Shown one piece after another: positions 56,412-64,000 of a DNA stretch of 64,000 nucleotides. This stretch comes from Cristatella mucedo. Taxonomy: Eukaryota; Bryozoa; Phylactolaemata; Cristatellidae. A program made the position numbers and the translations under genes. Numbering within the stretch: position 1 is the first letter of the stretch; each line of letters opens with the position of its first letter. The notes under the pieces were generated by a model. The model saw nothing but the letters and a program-made list of their open reading frames with translations. It did no database searches and was not told the origin of the DNA. The stretch is taken from NCBI GenBank assembly GCA_009760855.2, contig WPIO01000001.1, forward strand, positions 1,483,501 through 1,547,500, in the 5' to 3' direction.

Positions 56412-56590
56412 TAAGCCGTGATGGCGTACTGGGTAAGGTGGTTGGTTTGTATGACCTTGGTCCCGACGTCGTGGGTTCGAATCCTGCGGTAGGCGATCCT
56501 TTATCACCACCGCAAGCGGTGGTGATTTCTGTAAGAGCTCTTCTGTCGCTGTACAAAAGAGGCTGTTGAATCAGCTTGTATTTTTAAGAG
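56412..56590 (+). mobile_element. SINE S2, best-preserved copy
   Basis: Head: box A-like 'gatggcgtactgggtaagg' and box B-like 'gggttcgaatcctgc'. Body: gcgatcctttatcaccaccg and its near complement cggtggtgatttctg, forming a hairpin (56490-56530). Tail: gctgttgaatcagcttgtat then T-rich sequence. About 180 bases long. Confidence 0.8.
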
Positions 56591-56626
56591 CATAAATGGG
56601 TTTGTATAAGAGGCCGCCTTCTGGCT

Positions 56627-56945
56627 GTAATGTAATATATCTCTGTCTATGACTTCACGAAGCCATAAAGACTAGACGTTTTTACGAAACAGATTTCTTG
56701 TATAGCATACTCACAGCCTAAGCGGCTTTCGGTACGAATTTGTTAGCTAACGGACATCATTGGATGCAACAAAGAGAAAGTGAGAAGCATAGCTGAGTCA
56801 GGAGAGAAGTTGAGGTAGTGAGTAGCATGGAAGCCACAGCTCAGGACCGGTGGAAAGGATGTGCCACAGTCGGCAGCAGGAGACTAGTCGTCGTTTCGTA
56901 AGAATCGTGGATGTGAGTTCCACAGTAGGACCTGCAGAGCAAAAG
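56627..56945 (-). mobile_element. LINE family B 3' end
   Basis: ATTAC-type tail (tgtaatgtaatatatctc on plus), then the 3' UTR to about 56850 and the end of the coding sequence (reverse complement of gtggaactcacatccacga, the LWNS region) to about 56945. Confidence 0.78.
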
Positions 56946-57714
56946 AAAGCAAGAGACTGGTGGGCTTGACAGGTAGGTTTTTTCTTTGTGACGATGACTG
57001 GGGTGCCAGTCTTGACCGGCTTAGAGTCAATTTTATTGTTCTTATATTTGTCTGCGTTTCAAATTAGATCGACGTAATAATACACGGAAAGACTTTTGAG
57101 ATTCGTCACCCATTGGCATCCAGCCAAAATGGGTTGACCTTCAGTGCCGTTTGAAGAGCAAACACAAAGCCTGTCTACCTCTAAGACGACGGATTGCATA
57201 TTTCCACACTTAAATAGTCTCTTGAGAGCTTGACTGTCATTCTGTTGCCACTAGATTGGCTGACCAACCTGGGCTTACCAACTAAGGCGCTGATACGTAC
57301 AGATCAAACACATGAACCAAGGATATTTGGCCAAATACATCTGTGAGAAGTATTTGTGCAAAAATGAAATATTCATTTGTCTTGTGCGAAAGCCGATGCC
57401 ATTCACCTGGGCTATCTGCACCCCTGCACCTTTGCACGTCATTCAGAATATTCTGTGCGAGCGCTATTAATGAAAATGCCATAGAAAGTGATAGTTCTTT
57501 TAATGCTTCTGGGAGGCTACTCTATTCGCTTTGGTGCATTCGGATGCTGCAAGGGAAGCAGCTGCAGTGCCCTCGGAGACATTCTCACGTTGTAATTGGG
57601 TGCATTTGACTCACTATTCCAAGCTCCTCTGGTGTGTTTATTTATTATTTACTTGGTAAATTTACCTACACAACCATTTTTGCTTACTGCCACTCGTTAC
57701 TTGTGAGGGCAAGG

Positions 57715-57965
57715 GGTGACGAGTGAGAGTAGACGAGAAAACTGGAAGCCGAAGTGGCAGCGTTTGGTATCCAACAGAAGTGAAGTGCAAAGCTGATCTT
57801 GAAGAGCTGACGATACATTGATTAGCATGGAAGAGACAGCTGTTAAGGAAACGCTGCCGTTAGCAGCCGTCGAGAGTGTGTCATCACGTGAGCATTGTTG
57901 AAGTGAATTCCACAGCAAGCGTCTCTGTCGACAACGGTGTTTAAGTGAAATAAACTCAAGGCTGT
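57715..57965 (-). pseudogene. Decayed LINE B-like fragment
   Basis: On the minus strand a block with LLWNSLQQC (about 57895-57920) and an upstream ISLKHRCRQR stretch resembles RLKTVGDRRF...LWNSLPQL of LINE B. No tail is visible, and similarity is weak. Confidence 0.45.
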
Positions 57966-60900
57966 GTATTGTCATGAGGAACTGAGGGCACAAGGAAGCT
58001 GAAACCGGTGTAGCAGTTCAGCTAGGTATAAAGCATCCAACTAATGGGTGGCCTTGCTTGTAAGTTTTGTTGTGCTCTATATCTGCCAACCAACCTGGTA
58101 GCAGTCTATGCTCCACGAAGAGAGACTCGTGACTGAGTTTTCTGAATTTTGTAGATCAACCTTGCCATTTTCCCGCTCTAGAGGCCTACTGCTGGCGTGC
58201 TTCCGAAACCATATCGATACTAAGTTATACTTCTCCAGAGATGATGGAATAAGGCACATAATAACATCTTTAGCCAGTCAATGCTTTTGAGTAGTGGTCC
58301 CAATTCGATAGGCATCGACCATGAGGACCACGAACCGGGCTTGTCCTCAGAATATAGCTTTTTTTTATTAACACGGGGCAATCGTCGAGGGCCACTTGCA
58401 TGAGCACTCGATGATACCAAGCTCGTTGATACTCGATAGTGCCGTAACAGAAGTAGATCTCTATCCTGGATCTTTAAAACTGGCTGCAAGAGAAGCAATA
58501 CACAATATATATTAACATACAAAGTATAATGTATAGGCAAGTATGCAACAGCCCAGAAGAAACACTCAAGGGCCACCAATACTAAGCCAATAATACTGGT
58601 TAGTAGCATGCACTTAATCATGCACAGGTAAGCATGCAAAGTACCCAGGAGAAAAGTCAGCTCACTGACTGATATGGAAAGTTTAAAAGAACAAATGTAT
58701 ACTTAGCTGAGACTTTAATGGAGCACAGGCAACGCTGGCGGTGATAGAAGCTCCTGACTGTTGGTGCTTACTGCAGGCCGGATCGCCGAAATAAGTCAAA
58801 TTAGTGTTAGCAACAGCAAGGTGACTGGAAGCCGAAGAGTTTGTAGTGCTACAGCACACTTTAGTAACAAGGTTACTAAAGTAACAGGTAAACTGATGCG
58901 AGCATAAATTCCTAAAAGCGAAGCGAACTAGATGCCGGTGAGAGAATTTACCAGTCGATTCTATGCTAGATAAGAAGCGAGCGAAGTGTTTCTAAATGTG
59001 GATGCAATGCTGTTTACCGCAGAGCTGCATGGGGGTTTTGCTAGGGGCAAACGGAAGGACTCGTGAATTAAGAGAGCTGCAACAATTCAGACGTAATGTC
59101 ACGCACGTATAAACTACTTGGACTTACATAATCCTGCCTAATTCTCTCGGTGTTCCTCAGCTGAAAGCATGCCGACTTAACGATGGAGGCAATGCTTGTA
59201 GTCTGAATTATCGTCGCGTGTGGCACAGAACACCAGCCGACGAGCAACACCACCAGTTTATTCCTCCTCCACACGGAGCAGGACGGAACATGACTCTCCT
59301 CGCCCCTCTCGCCCACCGGAGTCCCCCGACTCCCTTGTCAAAACAAACACTAATAGCACGTCCGGGCTGCTTACCACATCGAGTGTCACAGCCCACTCGT
59401 ACAGCGATCAGGGGCAGTGTCATCAATTAAATGAAACCACAATGCTCTCATCCAATGGCATGCCGTTTATGGAACACAGTGCCCTGATTATGGATCGCAG
59501 CTATCCCCCAGTTATCGCAGTTATGGATCGCGTTATCCCTGCTGGATCGCAGTTGACCACCACATGATGTGCAGTGCACAGGAACGACCGAGTCTAATTT
59601 GGATGAAGTGAGCGACTCGTCGTCGCGATCGATTATTATTATCGATTGTTATCGATTATCCATGATGCATGACACTTTGGTATACCGAACACTGACTCCA
59701 AAGTTACGTGTATATATTACGAGGAGTTTGGAAAACTTTGCCAGTTTAGGGTGGACGTTCATTACGTCACTCACCGGATGCACCGCCTGACTTCTTTGTT
59801 AGTCACAAAGTTATTCATAAGCGACGGTATGTCGGATGTATATCACTGCCCTATTTCTTGGACTGACGCAACCTTTTGACTTTATATCGTCTCCTGCATC
59901 TTTAATAATTTGTTTATGTTATTTTCCATGCAGTGCTGCTAGTCTGTCTGGACAAATGCATGTTGCAAACAGTTTGGTAAATGCTGTCTGACTTTCTTAA
60001 GAGATAAAGATCATTATTTTGCATTTTGAATGAGGTGCCTTTGATCAGGAGCCGACTCTAAAATTGTATCGAGCATCTTTGGACAAAGAATAGGCACGGA
60101 CAGTATGCCAGTAGCAGAGTGGTGCTATCAAACCTCTACGAAACTGTCAGCTTACAGCAACGACGAAAAACTTACGATTAACTACAATCTCAAGCCTGTA
60201 ACTCCTGAAGTTATACTTACTGTCTGCACTGGTTAAGAGATGGGTAGCTATATCATAAGCCAGTGGAAGGGCAAGGTTTCGCTTTCCTTGCCAACGTGAT
60301 ATTTGGAACATCCAATGCAAGAGTGTGGCCTCGTAAACAGAAGCCGATGGTTAGCAATACCCGGGGCCTATAGCCAATAAAGCACTGCATGGGTGAACTA
60401 ATCTAAAAAGAAAAAAGGGTAAGATTCCAGTAGAGTCTCTCAGTTGCTTGACAAACTAAGATACGCAGGGATTCTTCAAAACTAATAGGACAAAGTAAAG
60501 AAATTAAGCTCAAAGCTCAAGTAAATGTATCCTTACAATAAAATTATTGCTGATTGCAAGTCTTCTCGGCATTGATATCACTCTGAACAAACAACACAGA
60601 TTTCAGCTGAATTTTTCTGCAAACAAAAGTTTTGGCTATTTCGATGGCATGGAAATTCTTGAGAAATCTTCCATAAACACGCAGCACATCATCAAAATCT
60701 GGGTAAAATTTTAATTTGATCACGTCCAGTTTGCCATGCAAAAATGCTATCGCAAAATTGCTTAGCAGAAAGCTCCCTTGGTGTTGGAGTATTCTCAATT
60801 AGCTTACTAGTCGAGAGCAAGATCATAAAAATAAATTTAATCGAGTTTAGTGCAAGTGCGAGCAGTCTAACAGGTTCAAAGGCTTCAATCCGCTATCAAG

Positions 60901-61040
60901 CTTAAAATACATATCTCGGGAGAAATAGGAAGAGTAAAGTGGAGGCAGACATGCTGCTTCGTCGGCGGCTTCCTGCCGATTGGTTCTTTCGGCTCTGCGT
61001 TGAGCAATTTCACCGGACCTTGTACGACCAGCGCGTCTCC
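57966..61040. other. Unrecognised intergenic sequence
   Basis: No gene could be supported. A 139-codon minus-strand frame (58220-58639) has a hydrophobic N-terminus but no motif or splice support. Frames at 59068-59567 overlap on both strands. A small hairpin is at 58858-58882 (ctttagtaac arms). The last ~200 bases before 61041 should hold the 3' UTR of the LRR gene. Confidence 0.45.
58858..58882. repeat. Perfect 11-bp-arm hairpin
   Basis: actttagtaac (58858-58868), loop aag, gttactaaagt (58872-58882). No context recognised. Confidence 0.75.
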
Positions 61041-62063
61041 CTAGGCTTTCCTGGCCGGAGCTTTCGCGCCTTTTCGCTGCGACTCCGGTGAACCGACTGG
61101 GCTCGTTTTGCCAGTGGCTGAGGCGGACTTCTTGGCGCTCTTGCCCTTTGATTTGGGGCTAGCCGTGGCCGGCGGCGGCGGCTGCTCGGGCGGCGCCCGA
61201 GGCTCCCTCTTATTGCTCACTTGTCCCTGGATGTTGACCGACGCTTTCTTGGTGAGCTTGTCCATTTTGCCGGGCCACGACATAATCTTGTTATTTGACA
61301 CGTTGACATCGCTTATGCTGGGCAGCTTAAAGATGGTCTCGGGCAGGGCCGTAATGAGGTTGTCGGACAAGTCGATCTTATTGAGACCCGACATCTTCCA
61401 GATGTCCTTGGGCAGATCGACCAGATCGTTGCCCTGGACGGTGAGGTCCTGCAGACGATAGAGAGTCGTTATGTCGCCGGGCAGGTGCATCATCAGGTTC
61501 TCGCCGATGTACAGGTGCTTCACCGAGGCGAGCACTTCTATCTGCTCCTCGGGCAGGGCCGTGATCTCGTTGGATGACAAGTCGAGCGTCAGCAGCTTGT
61601 TGCAGCTGCCGAAATTGGCCGGAAGCGCCGAGATGCTGTTTCGCGAAACGATCAATTCCTGCAGCTCCCTGCACGTGAACAGTGACGCGGGCAGAGCGGT
61701 GAGCTTGTTGCTGCTAGCGTCGAGGTGCGTGAGGTTGACGAGGCTGCCGATGTCGGAAGGCAGGTCGTCCAGCTCGTTGTCGGCCACGTTCAGCCGCCGC
61801 AGAGCTTTCAGCTTGCTCAGTCCGGCCGGCAGCGCCGCCAGGCTGTTCTTGGACACGTTGAGGTCCGTGATGAGACGCAGCTTGGGCAGCGTCGTCGGCA
61901 GCTCCGACAGCTGCATGCCGGATAGATTGAGCTTCGTGAGGAATGTCAAGTCCTCGGACACAACCTTGTGCAGCTTATTAAACAAGTTATTCGACAAGTT
62001 GAGTACGGTGATCGTTCTTGGAACGATGACATCGCTGAGAGGGTTATTCGCCAGCTCGAGCAC
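61041..62063 (-). CDS. LRR gene terminal exon
   Basis: Preceded by a pyrimidine-rich acceptor (cactttgtcttttaag on minus, AG at 62065-62064). It encodes LRRs 6-17 and the basic tail. GC and third-position GC are much higher than in the surrounding DNA, as expected for coding sequence. An ATG-initiated frame reading further upstream to 62138 is intron read-through. Confidence 0.9.
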   Translation of the reverse strand: MLELANNPLSDVIVPRTITVLNLSNNLFNKLHKVVSEDLTFLTKLNLSGMQLSELPTTLPKLRLITDLNVSKNSLAALPAGLSKLKALRRLNVADNELDDLPSDIGSLVNLTHLDASSNKLTALPASLFTCRELQELIVSRNSISALPANFGSCNKLLTLDLSSNEITALPEEQIEVLASVKHLYIGENLMMHLPGDITTLYRLQDLTVQGNDLVDLPKDIWKMSGLNKIDLSDNLITALPETIFKLPSISDVNVSNNKIMSWPGKMDKLTKKASVNIQGQVSNKREPRAPPEQPPPPATASPKSKGKSAKKSASATGKTSPVGSPESQRKGAKAPARKA

Positions 62064-62807
62064 CTTAAAAGACAAAGTGGAGGTGTGCAGACCGAGCCTG
62101 TAGCAGTGAGCTGCAATGGAAACACAGGGGTCCGCCATCTCACGTCTACATAGAGCCTGCTCAGTAGAGGACAGGACAGACCCTGAACGGGAACTGGCGG
62201 AGATGAAATACAGTACATCACTAGGCTGTAAACATTGCTAATTCCTAGCATCCATGTAGCATTCTTGAGAATTAGTGATAAAGCATACTTAATGATGCGA
62301 CTAGAGTCGGCTAGTGGGTTAAAATTCATGACGAAATATCCCACAAACAATAGTACTATAAGAACAGGCGATGCCTTTTACCTCATTCACGTATCAGCCA
62401 CAGCTTACCTGGAGCTGGCTCAAAGTTGCTTGGAATGACTTGGGAACTGCCGCTATGCTGTTGTACGAGATATCGAGGTGTTCAAGTACACGGAACCTCT
62501 GCAAGTCAGGGGGAAGTTCGGCGATCTTGTTGTGGGCAAAATTCAGATGTCGAAGCAGCTGGCCAATACCCAGAGTATCAGGTACTTGAGACAAATGATT
62601 GTTGGACGCGTCAATATGCTTGAGCGTCGGTACTTCTCCCAGAGATAGTGGAAGCATTTCCAGCTCGTTAAAGGCCACAATTAGCGTATGCAGCCTGACC
62701 ATCTTATTCATGTCATCAGGCAGTGCTGTAACGTGGTTCTTTGAGATGTCGAGGTGCTCGCAATGTTTTAGAGCTTCGACGCCTGTAACGTTGCCACTGA
62801 CTTCACT
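61041..62807 (-). CDS. Leucine-rich repeat protein with basic C-terminal tail (5' end missing)
   Basis: Two exons (62807-62409, then 62063-61041) join in phase 0 to give 473 residues ending in TAG. The join is confirmed by the repeat: SQLQ|VLELANNPL makes a perfect LRR across the intron. About 17 LRRs of 23-24 residues (LxxLxLxxNxLxxLPxx, the SHOC2/PIRL/LRRC40-like class) are followed by a ~65-residue tail rich in Lys, Ser, Pro and Ala with PPPP and SPK/SPE words. Known for such LRR domains: protein-binding scaffolds, often in Ras or phosphatase signalling; the specific role is not inferable. No transmembrane segment or signal peptide is in the visible part. The tail resembles a flexible, possibly nucleic-acid- or microtubule-binding region, which is inference only. 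Not assigned to a named orthologue. Confidence 0.88.
62409..62807 (-). CDS. LRR gene upstream exon
   Basis: 133 codons in phase 0 (first residues SEVSGNVTGVEALKHCEHLD) with about five LRRs. The donor is CAG|GTAAGC at 62408. The acceptor is ctgctag at 62808, without a strong pyrimidine tract. At least one more 5' exon carrying the start codon is expected beyond 62807, possibly outside the window. Confidence 0.82.
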
Positions 62808-64000
62808 CTAGCAGGCACCTAGCGTTTTTGCATATTACAAGCACGGATTCGCTGCAATACCATGCTCATGCATGACCGATACTCTCTGAAAACTCTTGCC
62901 ATTTGTAAAGTGGAGTCAATTTTAGAGAGAAAGGCTGCCTTTCCTGTAACTAAATGGCGTAAGCATGTGGCCGTGAATACAGAAATAATCTCGGACTTCC
63001 GTTACACCACGATATCCCAAGGCAACCAGGAGGCCCAAAGATTAAAGCAGTCCGCTACTTACTTTTTTGACGGCATTAACTAGAGCAGCTCGCGCGAAGA
63101 TACGCTAATAAACAGAAAGCGAGCCAAAAATAAAGTAGCAAGAGAAGCTAAAGCGCGGGCTCAGCGATAAGAAAGCAAGTACCCACTGAGTTCTCAGGTC
63201 AGGGACGTAACGACCTCAAGCTTACAGGGCTTCAAATTAAGACCGACGAGACCTTGCAAGCGCCTCAGCTCCAGGTGGGTAGTTTGGATCAACTAAATGT
63301 GGTTCCGCAGTAAAGGATTGATTTAAATACTGCGCGATGTCTGGTGACAACGTCACTTCCCTTTGCAGAAATTTCAGTTCCGCCTAGGCGCTATTAACCA
63401 AAAGGTTGCTAGACGTACGGACGAAGCATCAGTGGTGGGGATGCCACTGGCTTCAAGGCGGACAACGGACCTCAGTTAACCCGACTATAGACGCTGAAAA
63501 CGGCTCAGCGTATTTGCCAGATGGCCAGGTGCGACACAGCTGCTGCTGAGCACGTCAACCTTCTGTCAGCATTCTCAACCAGAACTGCAAAAAGCACCAT
63601 GTCTTTCGGTGGTGGCTGGCGGCAAGGTCACGACGTGCACAGACGGCTACCCGCCAGCACCAATAAAACAAACGAAAAGCGACAACATTAAAGGAGCTTG
63701 CCATTAGCTTGACCCAATTAGATTTCAATGTGTGAATCGGATGAATTTTACTATTGAACCCCATTTTCACAGGCGTTCAACTATTCTAATGTTAATTACG
63801 GTTTGATTCAATAAAAAATTGAATGGCTAACCTGTGGTGTTTAATCTCTTTCTCTTCCTTTTCCAATCAAGCCAATGAATGATGCAAACTTTGCTAGACG
63901 CCGGAGTTTATTTGCGTCTAGTAAAACAGCACGGTGAATTTATTCCATAAAAAGACCACCGTGACTATCCAAAACGAGCAAATACTACATTCCCTTACGC
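62808..64000. other. Unrecognised sequence upstream of the LRR gene
   Basis: No LRR-coding exon could be found on the minus strand here. A 73-codon plus-strand frame at 62862-63083 and a 71-codon minus-strand frame at 63555-63770 have no motif. An AATAAA lies near 63811 on plus without an associated gene. Confidence 0.4.

Noticed and set aside
58220-58639. 139-codon minus-strand frame with a hydrophobic start
   Set aside because: No recognisable motif, no splice partners, and surrounded by repeat-like DNA.
61108-62103. Long plus-strand frames of 117 and 210 codons
   Set aside because: They are antisense shadows of the GC-rich LRR exon on the minus strand.

Overview
This is a eukaryotic, almost certainly metazoan, genomic window of about 42-45% GC by eye. 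It has intron-split genes with GT-AG borders. Its repeats are typical of an animal genome: L2/CR1-type non-LTR retrotransposons (LINEs), tRNA-derived SINEs, a Tc1-like and a hAT-like DNA transposon, and microsatellites. Nothing in it is bacterial: there are no operons, CRISPR arrays or rRNA. A marine invertebrate would fit, but I cannot name the phylum from the sequence.

Two host genes can be supported. (1) A plus-strand gene spans about 31.06-54.83 kb. I reconstruct eight exons with one continuous frame, giving a predicted 448-residue protein. It has a signal peptide, a JmjC/cupin-8 Fe(II)/2-oxoglutarate oxygenase domain, one EF-hand and a C-terminal HEEL, so it should be a soluble, glycosylated, calcium-binding oxygenase of the ER lumen. 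Its introns carry most of the mobile elements of the right half of the window. (2) A minus-strand leucine-rich-repeat gene lies at about 61.04-62.81 kb. Two adjoining exons encode about 17 LRRs and a basic Lys/Ser/Pro-rich tail; the 5' end was not found.

The rest is repeat-rich. LINE family A is L2-like and ends in a conserved hairpin followed by (ATT)n. It has a complete-ended copy at 26.1-29.3 kb that lacks the RT core, a 5'-truncated copy at 44.66-46.56 kb with an almost intact reverse transcriptase, and more than a dozen fragments. One fragment, at 24-290, joins the LINE's 5' and 3' ends directly. LINE family B is related but has a different 3' UTR and an (ATTAC)-type tail. SINE S1 has a tRNA-like head and a tail copying the family A hairpin; SINE S2 has a tRNA-like head and a different tail. 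A Tc1-like element at 39.3-41.3 kb carries S1 and LINE B insertions nested in each other. A degenerate hAT transposase lies at 6.5-7.7 kb, and an old tandem array of roughly 180-bp units at 8.56-9.53 kb.

Layout: 0-5 kb LINE remnants and unrecognised DNA with a (CT)61 tract; 6-8 kb hAT relic; 8.5-11 kb tandem array and LINE A; 11-15.2 kb unrecognised; 15.2-18 kb decayed nested LINEs; 18.9-19.5 kb GC-rich patch and a possible integrase relic; 20-26 kb mostly unrecognised with LINE scraps; 26-29.3 kb LINE A; 31-54.8 kb the JmjC/EF-hand gene; 55-61 kb repeats; 61-62.8 kb the LRR gene; 62.8-64 kb unrecognised.
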